Shown piece by piece: positions 1-6,178 of a DNA stretch of 7,983 bases. The position numbers were made by a program, and so were the translations under genes. Origin of the DNA: Roseovarius sp. UBA3070. GTDB lineage: Bacteria > Pseudomonadota > Alphaproteobacteria > Rhodobacterales > Rhodobacteraceae. The DNA lies in contig DFBW01000108.1 in the NCBI GenBank assembly GCA_002366775.1, forward strand, positions 1-7,983, given 5' to 3'. Each line of letters starts with the position of its first letter. Positions within the stretch are counted from its first letter, which is position 1. The notes beneath the pieces are model-generated. The model did no database searches and was not told the origin of the DNA. It saw only the letters and a program-made list of their open reading frames with translations.

Positions 1-2
1 TA

Positions 3-383
3 GATCAATACACCGGCAAAATCCTGGCGGACGTGGGGTATGCTGATTATTCCTGGTTCGGCAAGGCCATGGCCGTCGGCATCGCATTGCATATGGGCAC
101 GCTGGGCCTGTGGAGCGTATTGGCCAATACTCTTGTCTGCCTTTCGGTCCTGTTCTTGTGCATCAGTTCGTTGGTCCTGTGGTGGAAACGCCGACCCGCA
201 GGCTCATCCCGTTTGGCAGCACCTCCCTTCCCGAAGGAACTACCACTTTGGCAAGGGGCTGCCCTCGTGGGCCTTGGCGTCTCCATGGCTTTCCCCTTGG
301 CGGGGCTTGCTTTGCTAAGCGTGCTGGCAATCGACACTTTGATCTTGTCGCGCCTGCCCGCCCTGCGCCGCGTTCTGACCTAA
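3..383 (+). CDS. PepSY-associated transmembrane protein, C-terminal part (5' end outside window)
   Basis: The reading frame is open from the left edge, so only about the last 126 residues are visible. The fragment begins DQYTGKILADVGYADYSWFG and continues into a GIALHMG block, which resembles the last conserved section of PepSY-associated TM (PiuB-like, 'iron-regulated membrane protein') proteins. There a histidine sits at the start of a membrane helix following a periplasmic PepSY-containing region. Two hydrophobic stretches are visible. The first is about 30 residues long and ends in the basic stop-transfer WWKRRP; the second begins after LPLWQG. Together they would form a helical hairpin ending just before the stop. 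Family members are inner-membrane proteins often linked to iron or siderophore handling or electron transfer, but the substrate cannot be told here. The domain family is fairly sure; the function is not. Confidence 0.75.
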   Translation, partial: DQYTGKILADVGYADYSWFGKAMAVGIALHMGTLGLWSVLANTLVCLSVLFLCISSLVLWWKRRPAGSSRLAAPPFPKELPLWQGAALVGLGVSMAFPLAGLALLSVLAIDTLILSRLPALRRVLT

Positions 384-403
384 GGCACCAAGCTCTCCAC
401 CCC

Positions 404-454
404 CGCTCGCGTGGCGGACGGGGGTGGGTGGGTGGGACGTCCGCCACGCGAGCG
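404..454. repeat. Perfect 16-bp inverted repeat with G-quadruplex loop
   Basis: The left arm CGCTCGCGTGGCGGAC (404-419) is exactly complementary to the right arm GTCCGCCACGCGAGCG (439-454). The 19-nt loop (420-438) is, on the plus strand, five G, T, three G, T, three G, T, three G, then AC. That is a four-tract G-quadruplex motif with single-nucleotide loops. The element starts 20 bases after the stop of the PepSY gene and lies about 95 bases before the phosphatase start. It is not a standard intrinsic terminator: no T run follows directly, and a TTTTT at 469-473 is 14 bases past the stem. It could still act as a transcription barrier, an mRNA 3'-end protector or a dispersed REP-like palindrome. 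The structure is seen directly; its role is inferred. Confidence 0.85.
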
Positions 455-534
455 GCCCACCCTTCACATTTTTCCCACTCATCAACCTTTAACCTCCCTC
501 ACCCCTCCGCTACGGTCCGCCAAACGACCCTATC

Positions 535-538
535 GGAG
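535..538 (+). promoter_or_regulatory. Shine-Dalgarno GGAG that decides the GTG start at 549
   Basis: GGAG lies 10 bases before the GTG at 549. The frame is open upstream to the GTG at 411, but that start would translate through the inverted repeat and give a proline/arginine-rich leader unlike any phosphatase. GTG 549 puts the RHG motif at residues 8-10, the usual distance from the N terminus in this family. Confidence 0.7.
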
Positions 539-548
539 CAAACATCCC

Positions 549-1199
549 GTGACCGAAATCATTCTGGTGCGCCATGGGCAGGCCAACAGCCGTGCCAAAG
601 ACGAAGCAAGCTATGATAAGCTATCTGATCTGGGCCATCAGCAGGCGGCCTGGCTGGGGGCGCATATGGCTGACACAAATCCACATTTCGACCGGGTGAT
701 CACCGGTACCCTGCACCGGCAAGCTGACACTGCGCGCTCAATGGGTTACACGATCACCCAGCAGGATGCCCGCCTCGACGAGCTCAACTACTTTGACATC
801 GCACAGGCCATGGAAACCCAGCTTGGCATCCCATTCCCATCCAGCCCTGCGGCCTATGCCAGCCATCTGCCACAGCTTTTGGACAATTGGGAACGCGACC
901 AAATCAATGACATCCCCGAATTATTCGCGTCATTTTCCACCCGCGTCCGCGATATGCTTGACGCGCTTTGCAATTTGGACGGTCGCATCCTCGTGGTCAC
1001 TTCGGGCGGTGTGATTGGCATGATCATGCGCCATACCCTGCAACTGGAAAATGCGGGCACAGCCCGGATGATGCTGCAGATTATGAACAGCTCCATGCAT
1101 CGGCTGGAATATGTGCACGATCAGCTGATGATTGGCACGTTCAACGCCACGCCACACCTTGATACACCTGATCGTTCCCACGCCCGCACCCACGTCTGA
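549..1199 (+). CDS. Histidine phosphatase superfamily protein lacking the second catalytic histidine
   Basis: The protein is 216 residues with a GTG start (MTEIILVRHGQ...). The phosphohistidine motif RHG is at residues 8-10. An arginine in TGTLHRQADTA (R57) and a glutamate in LDELNYFD (E78) match the second arginine and the acid/base glutamate of the RHG superfamily. Near the C terminus, where active members have a [ST]HG motif with the second catalytic histidine, this protein reads VVTSGGVIG (residues 149-157), so serine 152 takes the histidine position. Superfamily members remove or transfer phosphate on sugars, proteins or small molecules; no substrate can be assigned here. The GST-like gene follows after 15 bases, so the two are probably co-transcribed. 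Whether the enzyme is a weak phosphatase or a binding protein is open. Confidence 0.85.
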   Translation: MTEIILVRHGQANSRAKDEASYDKLSDLGHQQAAWLGAHMADTNPHFDRVITGTLHRQADTARSMGYTITQQDARLDELNYFDIAQAMETQLGIPFPSSPAAYASHLPQLLDNWERDQINDIPELFASFSTRVRDMLDALCNLDGRILVVTSGGVIGMIMRHTLQLENAGTARMMLQIMNSSMHRLEYVHDQLMIGTFNATPHLDTPDRSHARTHV

Positions 1200-1214
1200 C
1201 GAAAGGCCGCGAAA

Positions 1215-1832
1215 ATGAAATTTTACTGCGCGCCAAACACGATATCCATAGCGACGGCCATCACTCTGGAAGAGACGGGATTGGACTACGAGCCTGTGAA
1301 ACTCAACTTTGTTTCCGGCGATCAGACCAAACCTGCTTATCATGCGATCAACCCCAAAGGCCGGGTGCCCGCATTGGTAACTGATCAAGGTATCCTGACC
1401 GAAACAGGCGCAATTCTGGAATATCTTGCCACGCTTTCGCCAAAGCTGAACCTAGTCCCCCAAAACCCGTGGGACGCCGCTCAGATGCGTGCGGTGCTGT
1501 ACTACATCGCCTCCACCTTCCATGTGAATCACGCCCATAGAAAGCGCGGATATCGTTGGGCCGATCACGAAAGCTCGTGCAAAGATATGACCGCAAAGGT
1601 GCCCGAAACCATGGGCCAGTCCTGCGCTTACATTGAAGAGAACTGCGCATTGAGCCCCTTTGTCATGGGCGCGCATATGACATTGGCCGATCCCTGGCTG
1701 TTCACCATTTGCACATGGCTTGAGGGCGATGGCGTTGATATCAAGACCTTCCCGAAGCTTTCTGCATTTTATGACATGATGAATACCCGCCCATCCGTTG
1801 GTGCCGTGCACGCCATGGGCCTGATCACTTAG
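1215..1832 (+). CDS. Glutathione S-transferase family protein (beta-like)
   Basis: The protein is 205 residues, a normal length for a cytosolic GST. The N-terminal thioredoxin fold (about residues 1-78) starts MKFYCAPNTISIA, resembling the YYSPGACSLA start of beta-class GSTs, with I10-S11 where beta enzymes have Cys-Ser. The cis-proline that contacts glutathione is P52 in NPKGRVPAL. The gamma-glutamyl-binding pair is ETGAIL, with E63-T64 in place of the more usual Glu-Ser. The helical C-terminal domain has the N-capping/hydrophobic staple motif TLADPWLF with D159. The ATG at 1215 is preceded by GAAAGG at 1201-1206. Its stop overlaps the ribosome-binding site of the saccharopine gene, suggesting translational coupling. 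GSTs conjugate or reduce electrophiles with glutathione; the substrate is unknown, and a link to reactive lysine-catabolic aldehydes is only a guess. Confidence 0.88.
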   Translation: MKFYCAPNTISIATAITLEETGLDYEPVKLNFVSGDQTKPAYHAINPKGRVPALVTDQGILTETGAILEYLATLSPKLNLVPQNPWDAAQMRAVLYYIASTFHVNHAHRKRGYRWADHESSCKDMTAKVPETMGQSCAYIEENCALSPFVMGAHMTLADPWLFTICTWLEGDGVDIKTFPKLSAFYDMMNTRPSVGAVHAMGLIT

Positions 1833-1841
1833 GAATATCTG

Positions 1842-2891
1842 ATGACACATCTCTGGGTCCGGGCCGAACAACGCCCCAACGAAGAACGCGTGGGCGTGAC
1901 ACCCGACGGCGTGCGGGCACTGATTCAAGCAGGCATCACCGTGACGGTTGAACACAGCTCAACCCGCGCCATTGCAATTGATGGCTACGGCGATGCCGGT
2001 GCCTTGATCGCACCTGAAAACAGCTGGCCCGATGCCCCGGCTGACGCCATCATTTTCGGCCTGAAGGAACTGCCCGAAGACGCCACCGCCTTGCCGCATC
2101 GCCACATCATGTTTGGTCACGCCTATAAAGGCCAGCATTCCGGGCGCGCCTTGCTGGAGCGCTTCAAGGCCGGCAATGGCACGCTCTATGATCTGGAGTA
2201 TCTGGTTGATCCAGATGGCCGCCGCGTCGCCGCTTTTGGCTATTGGGCGGGCTATGCCGGGGCGGCGGTGTCGCTCAAGGCATGGGCGGCTCAGCAACAC
2301 GGTGGTATCTGCCCGCCGGTTTCAACCTATTCAGGCAAGGAGGCCCTGCTGGCCGATCTGCGCGCCGATCTGGGCGGGGCAACTCCGCCCAGCGCCATTG
2401 TCATCGGCGCATTGGGCCGGGTGGGCGCGGGGGCGGGCGATCTGTGCACCGCCATGGGCATCACCCCAACCAAATGGGATATGGCTGAAACTGCATCAGG
2501 TGGGCCTTTCCCTGAAATTCTGGCGCATGATATGTTCATCAACTGCATCTTTGCACGCCCCGGCACGCCGGTTTTTGTGCCCGCGTCGGCCCTAAACGCC
2601 CCACGCCAACTGAGCGTCATCGGCGATGTTGCCTGTGATCCCGACAGTGATTATAATCCGGTGCCCGTCTACTCTGAGGCAACAACATGGGAGGCCCCCG
2701 TCACGCGTGTGCATGACACCCCCCCGATGGACGTGATGGCCATCGACAACCTGCCGTCGCTGTTGCCAGTAGAATCCTCGCATGACTTTGCTCAACAGCT
2801 TTTGCCATCTCTCCTCACCCTTGGTGATCTGAACTCAGGCGTCTGGGGACGTGCCGCCACGACATTTCAAACCCATATGAAAGAGATCTGA
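1842..2891 (+). CDS. Saccharopine dehydrogenase, L-lysine-forming type (Lys1-like; lysine-ketoglutarate reductase role)
   Basis: The 349-residue protein closely resembles yeast Lys1 (about 373 residues). It catalyses reversible reductive condensation of L-lysine with 2-oxoglutarate to saccharopine. An AlaDH/PNT-type N-terminal domain opens with a RAEQRPNEERVGVTP motif. GLKELPED holds K75 and MFGHAYKGQ holds H93, corresponding to the catalytic lysine (K77) and histidine (H96) of the yeast enzyme. Next come TLYDLEYL (114-121) and RRVAAFGYWAGYAGAA (127-142). A Rossmann segment VIGALGRVGAGAGDL lies at 187-201, and the conserved IDNLPSLLP is at 301-309. ATG 1842 has AGGA at 1831-1834, overlapping the upstream stop codon. 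With the Lys9-like gene downstream, lysine degradation is the likeliest direction. Cofactor preference (NAD or NADP) cannot be read with certainty. Confidence 0.92.
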   Translation: MTHLWVRAEQRPNEERVGVTPDGVRALIQAGITVTVEHSSTRAIAIDGYGDAGALIAPENSWPDAPADAIIFGLKELPEDATALPHRHIMFGHAYKGQHSGRALLERFKAGNGTLYDLEYLVDPDGRRVAAFGYWAGYAGAAVSLKAWAAQQHGGICPPVSTYSGKEALLADLRADLGGATPPSAIVIGALGRVGAGAGDLCTAMGITPTKWDMAETASGGPFPEILAHDMFINCIFARPGTPVFVPASALNAPRQLSVIGDVACDPDSDYNPVPVYSEATTWEAPVTRVHDTPPMDVMAIDNLPSLLPVESSHDFAQQLLPSLLTLGDLNSGVWGRAATTFQTHMKEI

Positions 2892-2892
2892 C

Positions 2893-3106
2893 GTGCACGT
2901 CTGCCCGGCCAACAGGCCGCAGGCCTTGGGCCACCAAAGACACATCGGGTCTGTCATTGCCTTCAAACCTGATGTTCCTGGCCACTGTTACACTTTGGCT
3001 GATCTATGGGTTGATGATCTGCGACTGGCCGTTGATACTTGCCAATATCTGCGCTGTGATTGCAGCGCTCATCATCGCCGCGGCAAAGCTGCGCTATAAA
3101 TTGTAG
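2893..3106 (+). pseudogene. Remnant of a SemiSWEET/PQ-loop membrane protein
   Basis: The frame ending at TAG 3104-3106 reads TKDTSGLSLPSNLMFL and then LWLIYGLMICDWPLILAN, ending AAAKLRYKL. This matches the second half of bacterial SemiSWEET half-transporters: the segment after the PQ motif, TM2 with LWLxYG, the DWPLILAN turn, and TM3. The PQ motif itself (PQA, 2917-2925) lies in another frame; removing one T at 2926-2927 joins it as PQAWATKDTS. Even then the PQ loop is about three residues short, and no hydrophobic first helix is found in any frame upstream to the end of the previous gene. The only good start inside the intact part is ATG 2972 (44 residues, two helices), with no visible ribosome-binding site. 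It is probably decayed, though a tiny two-helix protein cannot be excluded. Confidence 0.65.
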
Positions 3107-3115
3107 GGATCAGAC

Positions 3116-4255
3116 ATGACAATCCATTGGTGCGGAACCGGCCTGTCGGCCATCCCCGGGCTTCGCCGCCTGATTGAAGCGGGCCATGATGTGACCGTCT
3201 GGAACCGGACAGTGGCCAAGGCGCAAGAGGCCGTTGGTGATCTGACTGACCGCATTCATGCCTTCGATTTTGATACGCTGGCCGCCCAAACCGAGGCAGG
3301 CGATATCATCGTGTCAATGCTGCCCGGCGATTGGCATGTGCCACTGGCCGAGATGAGCATCAACAAAGGCGCCAATTTTGTCTCCTCCTCCTACATCGCG
3401 CCTGAGATGCGTAAACTGCACGGCAAGGCGCTGCTCAAAGGGGTGGCCGTGGTGAATGAGATCGGGCTTGATCCCGGCATTGACCACCTGATGGCACATC
3501 ACCTGATGGCCGATTATCGCGCCTCAGATGCTTACGACGGCGAAAACGATCTGTCGTTCATCTCATATTGCGGCGGCATCCCGAAACATCCCAACCCGTT
3601 CCGCTATAAATTCAGCTGGTCCCCTCTGGGAGTGTTGAAGGCTCTGCGTTCTCCGTCACGCTCTATCAAGGCCTTCAGTGAATTGAATGTCGCGCGCCCA
3701 TGGGATGCAATTTCATCCTATATCGCGCCACTCACATCGCCAGAATCCTTTGAGGTCTATCCCAACCGCGATTCCATCCCCTTCATGGAAGATTACGGGT
3801 TTGAGCCCACCTGGAGGGTCAAGGAGTTCGTGCGTGGCACCCTGCGCCTGAACGGCTGGGCTGATGCCTGGGCGGATGTCTTTGCCGAAGTGGAAACATT
3901 GGAGGGTGAGGCCGGTGAGGCCCGCCTCAAGGAGATGTCAGATCAGTTTTGGCGCGACAACGCCTATGAGGCCGACGAGCCGGACCGTGTGGTCATGTGC
4001 GTGGCGCTGAAGGCCGAAAAAGACGGCGTGATCACATACCACAAGACCTTTGTCATGGATGCCTGGGGCGATGCGCGCGGCACTGCCATGGCCCGTCTCG
4101 TTTCAATCCCGGTATCGCTGGCGGTGGAGGCTGTCATCAACCGTGAAATCCCCGCGGGCATCAGCCCCGCACCACATGACCCCAAACTGGTCAGCCGGTT
4201 CCTGGGCGAGGTCGATAAGCTGGCGCAGCACTTTCAGGTGGTGGATCATAGCTAA
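3116..4255 (+). CDS. Saccharopine dehydrogenase, L-glutamate-forming type (Lys9-like)
   Basis: The 379-residue protein belongs to the saccharopine dehydrogenase/reductase family. It is expected to oxidise saccharopine to 2-aminoadipate 6-semialdehyde and glutamate using NAD(P)+. The N-terminal Rossmann domain starts MTIHWCGTGLSAIPGL, with the second strand ending DVTVWNRT (25-32). Family hallmarks follow: SSYIAPEM (91-98), NEIGLDPGIDHLMA (114-127), YCGGIP (151-156), NPFRYKFSWSP (160-170) and YPNRDS (215-220). The C-terminal region returns to the fold with TFVMDAWGDARGTAMA and the closing IPAGISP segment. The start is preceded by TAGGGA (3104-3109), six bases away and overlapping the stop codon of the SemiSWEET remnant; this suggests the site arose for coupled translation with that gene. 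It is the last gene of the plus-strand run and faces a convergent operon. Confidence 0.9.
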   Translation: MTIHWCGTGLSAIPGLRRLIEAGHDVTVWNRTVAKAQEAVGDLTDRIHAFDFDTLAAQTEAGDIIVSMLPGDWHVPLAEMSINKGANFVSSSYIAPEMRKLHGKALLKGVAVVNEIGLDPGIDHLMAHHLMADYRASDAYDGENDLSFISYCGGIPKHPNPFRYKFSWSPLGVLKALRSPSRSIKAFSELNVARPWDAISSYIAPLTSPESFEVYPNRDSIPFMEDYGFEPTWRVKEFVRGTLRLNGWADAWADVFAEVETLEGEAGEARLKEMSDQFWRDNAYEADEPDRVVMCVALKAEKDGVITYHKTFVMDAWGDARGTAMARLVSIPVSLAVEAVINREIPAGISPAPHDPKLVSRFLGEVDKLAQHFQVVDHS

Positions 4256-4326
4256 ACACCTGGGTGACAGCGTTCAATCCAATCATCCTCCAACTGAATA
4301 CCGGGTACCAGAACCACTGTGTCCAT
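4252..4326 (-). other. Possible 24-codon small ORF in the convergent gap
   Basis: On the minus strand a 24-residue frame begins MDTVVLVPGIQLEDD and ends ERCHPGV. Its stop (TAG, 4252-4254) overlaps the TAA of the plus-strand dehydrogenase. GGAG lies six bases before its ATG. The frame is the same as that of the DUF3775 gene just upstream, and no stop interrupts between the DUF3775 TGA and this TAG (34 sense codons). I do not recognise the peptide. It could be a small coupled ORF, a former C-terminal extension, or chance. Confidence 0.2.
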
Positions 4327-4356
4327 TGACCGCTCCAAGGCATCCTGCAAACTGGT

Positions 4357-4683
4357 TCAGCCTCCCCGCATCAAATCATCTTCATCGTCGACAGCCGAAA
4401 GTCCCAGTTCGTCCAATCCGTTTTCAAGGTGGTCTGACAGATGTGGCGTCCCAAGCAGATAATCAGCAGTGGGTGTTGTGGCCTCGTCTCGGGCGGTGGC
4501 TTTCGCCTCTTCCAGCTCGTCTCGGGCAAAGCTATCGCGGCCGATCCACATGACCGCAACAAGGCTGACTTGCTCCTCTTCGGTCAGCCGGTCGATGAAG
4601 GCGCGCAGCTCTGCTTCAGCGCGGTCCAACTCTCGCGACATCAGGATCACCTGAGCAATCTTGCGCACAGAAATATCTATCAT
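4357..4683 (-). CDS. DUF3775 domain protein
   Basis: The protein is 108 residues, acidic and soluble, with no signal peptide or membrane segment. It begins MIDISVRKIAQVILMSREL. The core block LTEEEQVSLVAVMWIGRDSF (33-52) is followed by a helical EEAKATARDEA segment. The second block TPTADYLLGTPHLSDHLENG starts at residue 71. These two blocks are the signature of the DUF3775 family as I recognise it, common in alphaproteobacteria and of unknown function. GGGGAGG (4689-4695) lies five bases before the ATG and supports the start. It sits 113 bases downstream of moeA on the same strand, so it may share that transcript or have its own promoter in the gap; I see no convincing promoter there. Confidence 0.8.
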   Translation of the reverse strand: MIDISVRKIAQVILMSRELDRAEAELRAFIDRLTEEEQVSLVAVMWIGRDSFARDELEEAKATARDEATTPTADYLLGTPHLSDHLENGLDELGLSAVDDEDDLMRGG

Positions 4684-4796
4684 GGCAGCCTCCCCTTTGA
4701 GTTTCAGTCTAACACATCTTTAGAGCTGACGGGAGCTGCGGCCTTGATCTCGCGCAAAGAGGCGGGATTAACTTAGCGTCACGACACCAAAGAAAC

Positions 4797-6089
4797 TCAC
4801 AAGAAACTGGAAAAAGGGATGTAGTGCACCGGGTCACCGGGTTGGATTTCGGCAGCGTCTTCCCCAAGTTCAACCAACCCCTCGGCCCAGCTGAGGCCGC
4901 TTATGCGCCCTGATCCCTCGGATGCAAATACCTCTGCCTGACCGTCACAGATGCGCGCGCGCAGATACTCGCGCCGCCCCGGTTTTTTGGACTTCGAGAA
5001 GGCCGCAGGCAAAGTGAACCCTTGTGGCACCCGCCATCCCGCGCCGGAAAGGCATCGCATGGCAGGGACGCCAAATATCAGCGTGCAAACCAACGCCGCC
5101 ACCGGATTGCCCGGCAAACCAAAGACAGGCGTATTCTGCCACAGGCCCAGCGCCAATGGGCGGCCCGGCTTCAGGGCAATGCGCCATTCGCTCATGGCTC
5201 CCGCCTCGTTCAGCAATGCTGAAACATGATCTTCGTCCCCCGCTGACGCACCACCCGAAGTCAGGATCAAATCAGCAGAGTCTGCCGCCTGATCAAATGC
5301 CGCGCGCAGTTGTGCGCGATCATCCGGTTGAATACCCAGATCGACAGGGTCATGCCCAAACTGGCGCACAAGAGCCGTCAGCATGGGGCGATTGGCATCG
5401 TATATGTCACTCGGCTCTGCGGTCTGGCCAGGATCACGCAATTCGTCTCCGGTCGACAGGATCGCCACTTTAAGCGGTGTATGTGCCATCACCTGATGCC
5501 CACCAATGGCCGAAATCAGGGCCAGATCAGCAGGCGTCAGGATGCGCCCCGGTGCCAATACCGTATCACCGAGCGCCACGTCTTCGCCCGCTTTGCGGGT
5601 GTTGGCCCGCGCACGAATTCCGGCGCGAAAGGCGATTTTATCACGCCCAAGGGTGACATCCTCTTGCAGGATCACCGTATCGACACCATCGGGTAAACTG
5701 GCCCCCGTGAGTATGCGAATGGCGTGCCCCGGCGGCACTTTTGCCGCAAAAGGCACCCCGGCCGCAGACCGGCCATCCACCAGCGGTATCACCTGATCCC
5801 CATCACCGAGGCTGTCATAGGCAAAGCCATAGCCATCCACCGCCGAGTTAGCCTCGGGCGGATTGGGGCGTTCTGCAATCACCGGCGCTGCCAAAACCCG
5901 GCCCAGCGCATCTTGCATTGGCACTTGTTCAGTGCCCACCACACAGTGCAGCCGGTCACGCAACATATCCAAAGCTGTGTCCACCGGCGTCCAGTCGACT
6001 CCGGCGGGCAAGGCAAAGCAATCATCGCGCAGCGGCGGCGGTTTCAGCGTCTCGTCCAAGGCGCGGTTCAACTTGTCCTCATGGCCCAT
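4797..6089 (-). CDS. moeA: Molybdopterin molybdenumtransferase MoeA
   Basis: MoeA inserts molybdate into adenylylated molybdopterin to give the molybdenum cofactor. With ATG 6089 the protein is 430 residues, compared with about 411 in E. coli; an N-terminal extension accounts for much of the difference. Motifs in order are NSAVDGYG (81-88), RILTGASLPDGVDTVILQED (125-144), the MoCF-like LSTGDEL (211-217), SDIYDANRPML (227-237), TSGGASAGDEDH (277-288), LKPGRPLALG (306-315) and FGLPGNPVAAL (323-333). A C-terminal beta domain follows (RREYLRARI onward). The start was chosen because AAGGAGGA lies seven bases before it. An in-frame TTG at 6149 and ATG at 6123-6125 would add residues but lack such a site. 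The gene follows mobB by 78 bases in one operon. Confidence 0.95.
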   Translation of the reverse strand: MGHEDKLNRALDETLKPPPLRDDCFALPAGVDWTPVDTALDMLRDRLHCVVGTEQVPMQDALGRVLAAPVIAERPNPPEANSAVDGYGFAYDSLGDGDQVIPLVDGRSAAGVPFAAKVPPGHAIRILTGASLPDGVDTVILQEDVTLGRDKIAFRAGIRARANTRKAGEDVALGDTVLAPGRILTPADLALISAIGGHQVMAHTPLKVAILSTGDELRDPGQTAEPSDIYDANRPMLTALVRQFGHDPVDLGIQPDDRAQLRAAFDQAADSADLILTSGGASAGDEDHVSALLNEAGAMSEWRIALKPGRPLALGLWQNTPVFGLPGNPVAALVCTLIFGVPAMRCLSGAGWRVPQGFTLPAAFSKSKKPGRREYLRARICDGQAEVFASEGSGRISGLSWAEGLVELGEDAAEIQPGDPVHYIPFSSFL

Positions 6090-6095
6090 ATTCCA

Positions 6096-6103
6096 TCCTC
6101 CTT
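6096..6103 (-). promoter_or_regulatory. Strong Shine-Dalgarno fixing the moeA start
   Basis: On the minus strand AAGGAGGA precedes ATG 6089, with seven bases between AGGAGG and the ATG. This nearly consensus site favours the 430-residue form over the longer frame that opens at TTG 6149. Confidence 0.8.
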
Positions 6104-6133
6104 CAGAGGCATCAATGCGCAGCATGGCGTCCA

Positions 6134-6178
6134 GATCCGCCAGGGGCAAGCGCGATGTCTGCCCCTTTTACGCGGATC
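6134..6178. repeat. 14-bp interrupted hairpin across the mobB stop codon
   Basis: Two nested inverted repeats stack here. The outer arms are GATCCGC (6134-6140) and GCGGATC (6172-6178). The inner arms are AGGGGCA (6142-6148) and TGCCCCT (6160-6166), with an 11-base loop. They are separated by one unpaired base on one side and five on the other; the five-base bulge holds the mobB TAA (6168-6170 on the complement). In the minus-strand mRNA this stem ends about 30 bases before the moeA ribosome-binding site. On the plus strand the inner stem is followed by TTT, but no plus-strand gene is there to terminate. It could control mRNA processing or relative moeA expression. The pairing is seen; the role is inferred. 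Confidence 0.6.

Noticed and set aside
404..473. Classical intrinsic terminator for the PepSY gene
   Set aside because: The stem is strong, but the T run is short and 14 bases beyond the stem, so it does not fit the standard form.
411..548. Upstream extension of the phosphatase frame from GTG 411
   Set aside because: It would translate the inverted repeat and a low-complexity proline/arginine stretch; GTG 549 has a good ribosome-binding site and puts RHG at the normal position.
2893..3099. A 68-residue ORF beginning with GTG 2893
   Set aside because: After the PQA codons this frame leaves the SemiSWEET-like reading and gives a cysteine/histidine-rich sequence with no family resemblance; it is a shifted reading of the remnant.
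4357..4359. DUF3775 TGA as a selenocysteine codon, given the formate dehydrogenase context
   Set aside because: The TGA follows a complete domain, no cysteine homologue position is known to me there, and no selenocysteine insertion hairpin is apparent.
4684..4796. Promoter for the DUF3775 gene in the gap after moeA
   Set aside because: I could not find -35 and -10 elements at acceptable spacing on the minus strand, so no promoter is claimed.
6090..6149. MoeA start at TTG 6149, adding 20 residues
   Set aside because: ATG 6089 has a near-consensus ribosome-binding site at ideal spacing; the extra residues overlap the hairpin and are not typical of MoeA.
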